Assembly: GCA_963842355.1 (NCBI GenBank)
Contig: CAWJGC010000010.1
Coordinates: 141,087-205,086 of the forward strand
Source: JASHPR01 sp963842355
GTDB taxonomy: Bacteria > Actinomycetota > Actinomycetes > Streptosporangiales > Streptosporangiaceae
Reading direction: 5' to 3'
DNA: 64,000 nt
The notes under the pieces were generated by a model. The model saw nothing but the letters and a program-made list of their open reading frames with translations. It did not search any database and had not been told where the DNA came from. Below are positions 1-7,726 of the stretch, piece after piece (the stretch's first letter is position 1; each line of letters starts with the position of its first letter). A program made the position numbers and the translations under genes.

Positions 1-681
1 GAGGAACCACCCGATCAGGATCAGCCACAGCCCGCCCAGGAAGCCGCGCAGCAGCATCAACTCGGCGGCCCCGAGGCCCACCAGCAACGCGCCCAGGTAC
101 CGCCCGCTGCGTGCCGCCATGGCGGCGGCGCGGTCGCGGTCACCGTAGTGCCGCCACAGTGCCGCGCGCAGCACCCGCCCGCCATCCAGCGGCGCGCCGG
201 GCAGCAGGTTGAAGACGGCGAGCAGGCCGTTCATCATGCCCAGCCAGGATGCCGCGGCCACTGTCACGTCCGGCGCCCCAGTCATGCCGATCGCGGCCGC
301 CGCCCCGAGGAACACCGCCATCGCGGCCAGGCTCGTCGCGGGCCCGGCCAGCGCGATCCGCAGATCCGCGCCGGCATTCGGGGGATCCGCGTCCAGTTCG
401 GCGACCCCGCCGAGCATCCAGAGCGTGATCGAGCGGACCCGCACCCCGTTGCGGCGCGCGACCAGCGCATGCGACAACTCATGAGCCAGCAGCGACATCA
501 GGAACAAGATCGCAGTAACGCACCCGGCCGCCCAGTACGCCACGGCGGACTGGTGCCGGACCTCGGCCGGCAGGACGCTCACCGCCAGTATGTCCGCGAT
601 GATCGCCAGGATCACCGCCACCGACCAGTGGGCGCCGATGGGCATGCCCGCGATACGACCGAGCCGCACGCTCTGCTTCAT
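1..681 (-). CDS. M50 (site-2 protease) membrane zinc metalloprotease, C-terminus beyond window
   Basis: Intramembrane metalloprotease of the M50 family. The frame starts at ATG 681 and runs off the left edge after 227 residues. HELSH at residues 67-71 is the HExxH zinc motif inside a hydrophobic segment, and NLLPGAPLDGGRV at 158-170 holds the LDGG motif that supplies the third metal ligand. Hydrophobic stretches near residues 20-38, 52-68, 108-134, 145-162 and 195-227 fit a multi-pass membrane enzyme. Whether CBS domains follow, as in Rip3-type proteases, lies outside the window. Tandem DosR-like boxes sit 63-98 bp upstream of the start; M. tuberculosis Rip3 (Rv2625c) is a DosR regulon member, which suggests a similar stress role here (inference). 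Confidence 0.88.
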   Translation of the reverse strand, partial: MKQSVRLGRIAGMPIGAHWSVAVILAIIADILAVSVLPAEVRHQSAVAYWAAGCVTAILFLMSLLAHELSHALVARRNGVRVRSITLWMLGGVAELDADPPNAGADLRIALAGPATSLAAMAVFLGAAAAIGMTGAPDVTVAAASWLGMMNGLLAVFNLLPGAPLDGGRVLRAALWRHYGDRDRAAAMAARSGRYLGALLVGLGAAELMLLRGFLGGLWLILIGWFL

Positions 682-743
682 GAGCGCCACCTCCAGCAGG
701 GCCCTGCACCCTCAGGCTGCGGCCACGACCGGGTGATCGCTCA

Positions 744-807
744 GGGGCCTTGTTCCCGAGTTCACGGGCCCTTCGGCCACCCCGGCCGCTGGCGGGACCC
801 CTGGCCA
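744..807. promoter_or_regulatory. Tandem DosR/DevR-like boxes upstream of the M50 protease
   Basis: Compared with the DosR core GGGACYTTNGNCCC, GGGGCCTTGTTCCC at 744-757 matches 12 of 14 and GGGCCCTTCGGCCA at 766-779 matches 12 of 14. Their starts are 22 bp apart, two helical turns, as in known tandem DosR sites. A weaker third copy, GGGACCCCTGGCCA (11 of 14), is at 794-807. They lie between the divergent protease gene and the stress-protein remnant. No binding data; the assignment rests on sequence match, spacing and neighbouring gene content. Confidence 0.5.
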
Positions 808-1032
808 GCCGGTGGCCGTCACCTCGGCGATCGCCGGGGCCGGGTCAGCGGCATGCTCGGCATGGGGGAAGCCGTACTTGCCCTGCAGCCGGACAAAGCT
901 GGCCGGCGTCAGGAGCCTCAGCTGCTTCAGGCCTTCTGGCCGCCGCTAACCGCGCTGACGCTCTGGGCGGGCGCCGGCCCTCTGCAGCACGTCACGCGAG
1001 CGCAGGGCCTGCATAGCAGGCGAGGAAAGATC

Positions 1033-1425
1033 TCCGCTACGGACTGGGCGATGAGACAGGCAGCGGCTCCGCATGTCCCGCTCACCGTCGTAGCCGTGCA
1101 CGAGGTCGCGAAGAGCTACTGGGGCGGCATCCCGGTGATCGGCCCGGCGGACAAGCCCATGCTCGACAGGCCGCACCAGGCCGCTGAGCAGATGACACAG
1201 AAGGCAGCCAGCCGGCTCGGCGGTGCCGGCCCGGCATCGGTGACTGTCCGAGCCGTGAGCGGGTTTGTGGTCGAGGAACTGGTCGACGCTTCGCATGATG
1301 CCGACCTGGTCGTCCTGGGCGCACGCGGCGGCAGCGGTTTTGCCCGGCTGCTGATGGGCTCGGTGAGCAGCGAGGTCGTCCAGCAGTCGGCATGCCCGGT
1401 CGTGATCGTCCCGCACGCGAGGTCA
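1033..1425 (+). pseudogene. Universal stress protein (UspA family) remnant
   Basis: The frame reads a C-terminal UspA domain: residues around ATDWAMRQAAAPHVPLTVV begin mid-domain, and the ATP-binding glycine motif is clear as GARGGSGFARLLMGSVS followed by CPVVIVPH. The N-terminal strand with the conserved Asp (usual GVDGS) is absent upstream, and no stop follows the domain: the frame stays open into the antisense of the neighbouring permease gene. It is therefore truncated at both ends. Universal stress proteins are core members of mycobacterial DosR regulons, which fits the boxes just upstream. Confidence 0.7.
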
Positions 1426-1463
1426 GGCCGCCGCCCGCTGAGGGGTCACAAACACGCCGGCTA

Positions 1464-2279
1464 TCAGCCGGAGCGCCGCTGCACGGGGCCGGGCTCCCAC
1501 CGGAAGGCCAGCGCGATGATGATTGCCGCCGCGGCGCTCCATCCGGCCACGGCCAGCAGCCCGGTGACCGGCATCGGCCACGACCGGGTGGCCGGGTTGA
1601 ACGCGGCCTCCATCGCGCTGGCGACCGGCGCGACCGGGAACGCCGAGGCCAGGTCGTGCAGCCAGGCGGGTGCGCGGACGGCGGAGAAGAACACGTCCGA
1701 TATGAACGCCAGCGGGAGCATCGTGCCGAAGGCCACCGGCAGCGCCGTGTCGGTTTTCGGGACGACCGTGGTGACCGCGACGCCGAGCAGGAAGAAGCAC
1801 ACGATGCCCAGGCCGGCCGCTCCGGCGAAGTACCCGAATGCCCGCCAGATGATGGTCACGTGGAAGAACACCACTCCGGTGCCGATGATGATCCCGGCGG
1901 AGACGACGGCGGTCAGCGCCGCGGCGCCGGCCCGGCCGGCCAGGTAGGTCCAGGCCGGCAGGGGCGTGCCGCGCAGCCGCTTGAGAATCCCCTCCTCGCG
2001 GGCTAGCACGATGCTGGTGATGGTGGTGACATAGCAGGCGTTAAGCAGGCAGAACGCGCTGATCGCCGGGGTGAGGAACTGCGCGTAATGGTGTCCGCCC
2101 CACACGATCGCCGCGTTGGCCGGTGTGATGAGATTCAGGCTGACCAGCAGCAGCAGCGGGACCACCAGGGTGAGGAAGACCCCGAACGGGCTGCGTAGCA
2201 GCAGCATCAGCTGATAGCGGACCTGGCCGGCGGACAGCAGCAGGGCTGGCCGGGACCGGCGGACAGTGCTAGCGGTCAC
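1464..2279 (-). CDS. ABC-2 type transporter permease
   Basis: Membrane subunit of an ABC-2 (drug/antibiotic exporter type) transporter, 271 residues. About six hydrophobic segments are visible (near 30-50, 68-90, 110-135, 140-165, 170-190 and 230-255), with the charged loop AREEGILKRLRGTPLPAW after the second one, typical of ABC-2 permeases of the DrrB kind. Its start overlaps the end of the ATPase gene by 11 bp, so the two are translated as an operon with the ATPase first. Substrate cannot be told from sequence. Confidence 0.85.
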   Translation of the reverse strand: MTASTVRRSRPALLLSAGQVRYQLMLLLRSPFGVFLTLVVPLLLLVSLNLITPANAAIVWGGHHYAQFLTPAISAFCLLNACYVTTITSIVLAREEGILKRLRGTPLPAWTYLAGRAGAAALTAVVSAGIIIGTGVVFFHVTIIWRAFGYFAGAAGLGIVCFFLLGVAVTTVVPKTDTALPVAFGTMLPLAFISDVFFSAVRAPAWLHDLASAFPVAPVASAMEAAFNPATRSWPMPVTGLLAVAGWSAAAAIIIALAFRWEPGPVQRRSG

Positions 2280-3207
2280 GGCCGTCTCCTGCCGTGGCTT
2301 CGTCGGTGATCCGCAGGTAGGCCTCTTCCAGGGACGGCCGGACCACGCTCAGGCTGTCCAGCTCCATGCCCAGGCCGGCCGCCCAGCTGGTCAGCGCGAG
2401 CAGCGCCCTGGTCGGCTGGTCGGTGCGCATGATGATCTCGCCGTCGTGACGCTCGGGCTCATCCCACGGCCCGGCCGGAAGCTCCGCGCCGGCCAGTGCC
2501 GCCGGCAACCGGAAGCTGATCACCGTGCCGGCGATGTCGCGGCCACCCAGCGCGTCCGGTGTCGATTCCTCGACCAGGCGGCCGCGGCTCATCACCCCGA
2601 CCCGGTCGGCCAGATGCTGCACCTCGTCGAGATAGTGCGAGGTGAGCAGGACCGTGGTGCCGCAGCTGCGCAGCCCGGCGATCATCTGCCAGGCGTCCCG
2701 CCGCGCGTTCGGGTCAAAGCCGGTCGTTGGCTCGTCCAGGAACAGCAGGTCCGGGTCGCCGACCAGCGCGAGCGCCAGGTCAAGCCGGCGCAGCTGCCCG
2801 CCCGACAGCGTCCGCACCCTCGCCCGGCGCTTGCCGCCCAGGCCGACCTGCTCGATGGTGTCCGCCACCGGGCGCGGCCGGGCGTAGAAGCTGGCATAAA
2901 GCGCGACGATCTCCCCTACCGTCAGCTCGGCATCGATGCCTCCGGACTGCAGCACGATCCCGACGCGCTCGCGGAACCGGCGCCCGCCCGCTCCCGGGTC
3001 GAAACCGAGCACGCGGACCCAGCCGGAAGTCCGCTTACGGTGCCCCTCGAGTATCTCCACGATGGTGGTCTTGCCCGCGCCGTTCGGGCCGAGCAGAGCG
3101 TAAATCTCGCCGCGCTCTACCCGGAAGCTCACCCCATCCACCGCGCGCACCCGGCCGTAGTCCTTGCACAGCCCTGCTACCGCGATAGCGGACGGCTCAC
3201 CTTTCAT
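2269..3207 (-). CDS. ABC transporter ATP-binding protein (DrrA-like)
   Basis: Nucleotide-binding subunit, 312 residues, partner of the overlapping permease. Walker A GPNGAGKTT is at residues 40-48, the signature LSGGQ at 134-138, Walker B LLFLDEP at 154-160, and the switch His in LLTSHYLDE follows. The extra C-terminal region of about 90 residues after the ATPase core is usual for DrrA-type exporters. ATG start just after an AAGGTGAGCC-like site is reasonable. Drug or lipid export is the family role; the substrate is unknown. Confidence 0.9.
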   Translation of the reverse strand: MKGEPSAIAVAGLCKDYGRVRAVDGVSFRVERGEIYALLGPNGAGKTTIVEILEGHRKRTSGWVRVLGFDPGAGGRRFRERVGIVLQSGGIDAELTVGEIVALYASFYARPRPVADTIEQVGLGGKRRARVRTLSGGQLRRLDLALALVGDPDLLFLDEPTTGFDPNARRDAWQMIAGLRSCGTTVLLTSHYLDEVQHLADRVGVMSRGRLVEESTPDALGGRDIAGTVISFRLPAALAGAELPAGPWDEPERHDGEIIMRTDQPTRALLALTSWAAGLGMELDSLSVVRPSLEEAYLRITDEATAGDGRDR

Positions 3208-3539
3208 GACCTGATCGTCGGTGCTGGCGGGCGCACAGCACAGAGACGTTCGTCCCCCTTCAGGACCTCACGACCCTGCTGAACGGGGAACCGCGCAGCG
3301 CGGCCGGATCCAGCACCCAGGCACAGCGACAGCGCCGACAGCGCCGACGGCCCCCGTGGCGCACATGCTCGGCAGCCGGTCCACGTCCGTGACAACAGTT
3401 CCGTGCCAACATTCACGACAGTCATGCCCGTGATGACCTGCCCGTCTGACCGGCGGATCAGCCGACATATGGAAGGTGGTCAGGGCCATGAACATGGCTG
3501 ATCGTCGCACCGGCGAAGTTCGAGGACTTCCCAAGGGTC

Positions 3540-3722
3540 ACGCGCGCAGCGCCGTCGCTGTCAGCGCTGATGATCGCCGGGCTGGGCCTGGGCGGAGGCG
3601 AGCAGGTACTAGAGATCGGAACCGGCTACGGCTACCAGACGGCGCTGCTGTCCCGGCTGGCCGCATACGTGGTCAGGCCAGTACCGAAGGCTCACATGAT
3701 GCGAATGAAGCCCGTCACTTGA
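3540..3722 (+). pseudogene. Protein-L-isoaspartate O-methyltransferase (pcm) fragment
   Basis: The frame ending at TGA 3720 reads a SAM-binding motif I, VLEIGTGYGYQTALLSRLA, preceded by PSLSALMIAGLGLGGGEQ. This is the signature of PIMT (repair of isoaspartyl residues). Only about 50 of some 200 residues remain; sequence after AAYVV no longer fits the family. A larger overlapping frame (start 3476) is a shadow. Confidence 0.6.
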
Positions 3723-4334
3723 CGCTGCGGCTGGGCATAACGGCGTCGCCCGGCGCGTTATGCCTGGTGACGGGGAAGGACCAGGACCCTCGAGGAGACG
3801 CGGGGGAACGGAGATCGCGGTCCCGCGCACCGCGTCAGGACGATCCGCACCTAAGCGGAGATCCTCCCCCGTCGGCGCTGTCAGCACCCCCGGCGGCCAG
3901 CGCCGCTCGCCCTGCCCCGCCAGCGGGCAGTCAGGCCTCCGGAGTAGGCGGAGGGAACTGGCCGCCTGTCTGAATTGGGGGATTCAGCGTGTTCGTGGCG
4001 GCACATGGCCGATCGTCCCTGGACGCCGGGACATCTGACCCTGATGCATCCGCCCGCCGCCGGTCCGCTGATGGCTAGGACACGCAGTAGGTCCGCGTAG
4101 CGGTTCCGTTCCATGCCCGGGAAGCACTCCTGCCCGCGTCAGAACTGCGAAGTGGGCTTCCGCAAGCCCACTTGCAGCATCCACGCCGGCGAACCCGGTT
4201 CCCAGGGACCGAGGTCCATCGTGCAGGGAACTGCGGCCCTACCTGACCGGCGCCCGGGATCGCCACCTGACGGTGACAGCCGTCCGGGGGCGCATCCGCC
4301 AGGCCCGGCTTGACGCCGGACGCGCTGGCGCCGG
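3723..4334. other. Gene-free stretch
   Basis: 612 bp between the pcm fragment and the RodZ-like remnant. Short open frames occur in all phases but none shows recognisable motifs or a ribosome site. I see no RNA gene or repeat here. Confidence 0.5.
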
Positions 4335-4830
4335 TCACGGCTGGCCTTGCAGCTGGATGCCGTAGACGCTGGCCTGGAACGTGCCGGCCTGGTCCGGTGG
4401 CAGCCTGGTGAACCAGACGAGTACGTAACGGCCCTGCGCTGCCGCCGAGAGCTGCAGCCGCACCGTGCCGCCAACGTCCGTCGCGTACGCCGCCGTCGGC
4501 AGGCCCGCCAGCGTCGGCGTGCCGCCGATGCGCAACTCAAGATCAGCCCCCGGAGGATCAGCCCCTGGGGCGCCGCCCATCGCTATCTGGACGCGGGTGA
4601 CGGTCACCGCGCGCGTCGTACTCCTCGATCAGCGGCCTGGAATCGGTCCCGACGACGTGGGCGATCGCGCGGATGTGACCCCTGGCGTAGAAGTCGCCGC
4701 CGCACGCCGTGTAGTCGTCCCGCTCGATGCCGACGATGATCGCTTCCCTGATGCGGGTCCGCCGGCTGACCTCGGTGACGCTCAGGCCGGCCTCGCGCCG
4801 CGCATGTCCGAGCGCCTCGCCGATGCTCAC
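4335..4830 (-). pseudogene. RodZ-like HTH protein with internal deletion and frameshift
   Basis: GTG 4830 follows GGGAGG at good spacing and opens a helix-turn-helix domain (VSIGEALGHARREAGLSVTE onward, about 70 residues) of the Xre/RodZ type, ending at LIEEYDARGD near 4610. The frame then shifts, and a second frame (4607 to the stop at 4335) gives the C-terminal beta domain: GRYVLVWFTRLPPDQAGTF and ASVYGIQLQGQP are typical of the discoidin-like end of these actinobacterial proteins. The transmembrane segment and the long linker that normally lie between are missing. The locus is thus an N- and C-terminal remnant joined by a deletion of several hundred bases. Confidence 0.65.
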
Positions 4831-4974
4831 CTGGCACCTCCCTCGCCCTGCACGCCGCGCTGCCCGCAAGCCGGCATCGCGGCGGTAGCCAGCTACCCGC
4901 AGCGTTCCTGGAGGCACTCTCAGACGGTAGGGCCCTTTGTCCCATGAAGCCCGACTCCGCGGCCTGCGAGCACG

Positions 4975-5373
4975 ATGGGCGTCGTGCCCGCCATCCGGGC
5001 GCTCCCGCCCGGTCACCCCGACCTGCCGGGGGACCTTCGCGAAACCGGCCAGCCGGTGCTGATCCCCGGCTCGATGGGCACGTTCTCCTACGTACTGGCC
5101 GGCATCCCCGGCGGCGGCGCGTTCTCTTCCACCTGCCACGGCGCAGGCCGGGTGATGAGCCGCCATCAAGCGCTGCGTACCGTCCGCGGTGCGGAGCTGA
5201 AGCGGCGGCTGGAGGCGGCCGGCATCGCGGTGCGCGGCGCCTCAGCGCAAGGCCTGGCCGAGGAGGCACCGGAGGCGTACAAGGACGTGAACGCGGTGGT
5301 GGACGCGGCCGAGGCCGGCGGGCTGTGCCGGAAGGTCGCCCGCCTGATACCACTCGGCGTCGTCAAAGGCTGA
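4975..5373 (+). pseudogene. rtcB: RtcB RNA ligase C-terminal fragment
   Basis: RtcB joins RNA 2',3'-cyclic phosphate and 5'-OH ends using GTP and Mn2+. The frame holds only the last 125 or so of about 480 residues: PGSMGTFSYVLAG, then CHGAGRVMSR with the HGAGR motif of the catalytic histidine that is guanylylated, then KDVNAVVDAAEAGGLCRKVARLIPLGVVKG, the usual C-terminus, and a proper stop. Homology starts near LPPGHPDLP (about 5002); upstream is not RtcB. The N-terminal metal-binding Cys/His residues are lost, so it should be inactive. Confidence 0.75.
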
Positions 5374-5706
5374 CCAAGACGCGGCCGCCGGGGACCGGGC
5401 ACCCACGCTTGTGCGCTCGACGGCCGTGGCGTGTGCCGGGTGGGAAGTCAGACGTCGATGGTCACGGCGCATGACCACCGCCCGGACGCATCCGGCGCGC
5501 AGGCCAGCCCGGACAGGCCCGGAGCGCGACAACCAGGGCATCTCGTGGATCGTCTCGTCCGGCCTTCTTCGTGCGTGCCCGGCAACTCACCACCGAGCCT
5601 GAGCCCGCAGACAGAATGTGAGCGCGCTGCGGCCGAGCTGGACTCCCCTGTCTGCAAGCTGCGGCGGACCTTCGAAGCCCGCCCATTCCAGCCGGCCGAT
5701 CCGGGA
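5374..5706. other. Gene-free stretch
   Basis: 333 bp between the rtcB remnant and the end of the ABC permease gene. Open frames here are antisense shadows. Nothing recognisable. Confidence 0.45.
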
Positions 5707-6507
5707 TTAGACCCGCGCGGTGTCCTTGCGGAACCACCACATCGCACCGCCCGCGAAGATGGCCAGCCAGACCAGGACGTTGACGACCCACGACAGCTCG
5801 ATGCTGTTACCGGTCAGCGGAGCGTGCACGAGCTCGTTGAGGCCATAGAGCGGCGTGAACTTGGCAATCGTCTGGAGCACGTGGGGGAACTGGCTCAGGG
5901 GAATAAACAGGCCGCCGGCGAAGGCGAACAGGATGAGTGCGAAAGACAGGATCTGCATGACGTTCTCGGTGGGCAGCAGATAGCCCATAAATAGCCCGAA
6001 CGCCGCGAAGAGCAGCGAGCCGATCCAGACGCAAAGTCCGGTGACGATCCACAGGTAGCCCGGCATTGATGGCTTGCCGACGAGGATCCCGGCGACATAG
6101 ACCGCGACCACCGAGCCGAGCCCGAGGACCAGCGCGGTGAGGATCTTGATGACGATGTAGGCGGCTGGGGAGAGCGGCGTCAGCCGCAGTTGGCGGCTCC
6201 AGCCCGCCGCGCGCTCGATGGAAACCATCGCCCCGCCATTGGTCGTCGCAAGAATCGCGCCATAGAGCGCCATGCTGATCATGATGAACGCCGAGACGTT
6301 ACCATGACCGTTGCGCTGATTCGCATATGCGCTGTTCAGTCCGAAGAGCAGAAAGAACACGACCGGCAGCACCATCGTGAACAAGATAGTGCGCCGGTTA
6401 CGCAGCAGCCGACGCACCTCCAGCCCCAGGACGGTGAGGTTAAACCCCCCCATCCCCGGAGCGCGGCGGGTCCTCAGGTCAGGCGCGGGAAGCGACTCGG
6501 TGCTCAT
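5707..6507 (-). CDS. ABC-2 type transporter permease
   Basis: Membrane subunit, 266 residues, of a second ABC-2 exporter. Hydrophobic segments lie near residues 40-58, 75-90, 115-140, 150-175, 185-205 and 238-258, with a cytoplasmic loop containing SIERAAGWSRQLRLTPLSP, the usual ABC-2 signature region. The ATG at 6507 overlaps the end of the ATPase gene by 4 bp, so the pair is an operon. It is only distantly similar to the permease at 1464-2279, so this is not a recent duplication. Confidence 0.87.
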   Translation of the reverse strand: MSTESLPAPDLRTRRAPGMGGFNLTVLGLEVRRLLRNRRTILFTMVLPVVFFLLFGLNSAYANQRNGHGNVSAFIMISMALYGAILATTNGGAMVSIERAAGWSRQLRLTPLSPAAYIVIKILTALVLGLGSVVAVYVAGILVGKPSMPGYLWIVTGLCVWIGSLLFAAFGLFMGYLLPTENVMQILSFALILFAFAGGLFIPLSQFPHVLQTIAKFTPLYGLNELVHAPLTGNSIELSWVVNVLVWLAIFAGGAMWWFRKDTARV

Positions 6508-7475
6508 CGTGATGCTCCTGTGCTCATCCCGCTGCCATTGGCGTCGTCGCTGGTCAGGGCGAGGAAGGCATCCTCGAGGCCACGAGTGGTGATCTCGAGA
6601 TCCCGGGCCGGCGTGTTATCCAGCAGATACCTGGCCACCGCGTCGCTGTCGCTGGAGTGGATCAGTACGGTGTCGCCGCGCACTTCGACGCTGTCTGCTC
6701 CGGGAATTCCGCGCAGCGTCGCCTCATCGGCGCCGGCCAGCGTGGCACGCACCGTCCGGCCGCCCACCAGCGCCTTGACCTCCGCCGCAGTGCCGTCGGC
6801 GACGATCTCGCCTTGGCGCAGCAGGATGATCCGGTCGGCGTAAGCGTCGGCCTCCTCAAGGTAGTGCGTAGCGAAGAACACGGTCCGTCCCAGCTCAGCG
6901 TCCTGCCGGATCGCGCTCCAGAAACTGCGCCGGCCCTCGACGTCCATGCCGGTCGTGGGCTCATCGAGGATGAGCAGTTCCGGATCGGACAGCAAGGCCA
7001 TGGCGAATCGCAGCCGCTGCTGTTCACCGCCAGAGGTTTTGCCGACCTTGCGGTCCGCGATGGCAGCAATGCCCGCGCGGTCAAGGACTTCCTCCACCGG
7101 CCTGGTGTGCTTGAACAGGCTCGCGGTGTACCGGGCGGTCTCGGCGACGGTCAGGTCCTTCAGCAACCCGCCGGTCTGCATCACCGCGGAGACCAACCCG
7201 CGCGCAATGGCCTGACGCGGGTGCATCCCGAACACCGACACCCGGCCGGCCGTCGGCTGGGAAAGGCCCAGAATCACATCGATGGTCGAGGTCTTGCCAG
7301 CGCCGTTGGGCCCCAGGAACGCGACGATTTCCCCGGAAGCGACGTCCAGGTCGATGCCCTTGACCGCCTCGACGGAACCGAAGCTCTTGCGCACCCCGTT
7401 AAGCTCAATCGCTAACGGCCGAGCGCTGCCGGTCGGCCCGGATCCCCGTCCCGAGCCCACATTCGTCACCGTCAC
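6504..7475 (-). CDS. ABC transporter ATP-binding protein
   Basis: ATPase subunit, 323 residues. Walker A GPNGAGKTS at residues 55-63, signature TSGGEQQRL from 147, Walker B ELLILDEP at 166-173 and the switch His in FFATHYLEEADAYADR are all present. A C-terminal extension of roughly 80 residues follows the core. It is the first gene of a two-gene operon with the permease at 5707-6507. Exporter function is a family inference; substrate unknown. Confidence 0.9.
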   Translation of the reverse strand: MTVTNVGSGRGSGPTGSARPLAIELNGVRKSFGSVEAVKGIDLDVASGEIVAFLGPNGAGKTSTIDVILGLSQPTAGRVSVFGMHPRQAIARGLVSAVMQTGGLLKDLTVAETARYTASLFKHTRPVEEVLDRAGIAAIADRKVGKTSGGEQQRLRFAMALLSDPELLILDEPTTGMDVEGRRSFWSAIRQDAELGRTVFFATHYLEEADAYADRIILLRQGEIVADGTAAEVKALVGGRTVRATLAGADEATLRGIPGADSVEVRGDTVLIHSSDSDAVARYLLDNTPARDLEITTRGLEDAFLALTSDDANGSGMSTGASR

Positions 7476-7726
7476 GGGTCCATCGTCTCAGCCCGGACGG
7501 ACCGGGCGGCAAACAGATTGTCACGACCGGCCCATGACACCCGCCAGCAGCGACCTTCGGCCCGTCATCCGGCTCGCCCAAACCAGGCAAACCCCACCCC
7601 GCCGCTGCGCGGCCCTTAATGATCGCCGCGCGAGGCGATGATGACCAAGTCGTGCAGCCCGGCGGGCACGTCAGCCGCCCCGCCGACGGTGCTTGTCCCC
7701 GCGGGGCCGCGGCTTGGCCTGCTTGG

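Noticed and set aside
148..1947. A 599-residue open frame on the plus strand
   Set aside because: Composite of antisense to the M50 gene, the stress-protein remnant and antisense to the ABC permease; only about 1033-1425 is meaningful.
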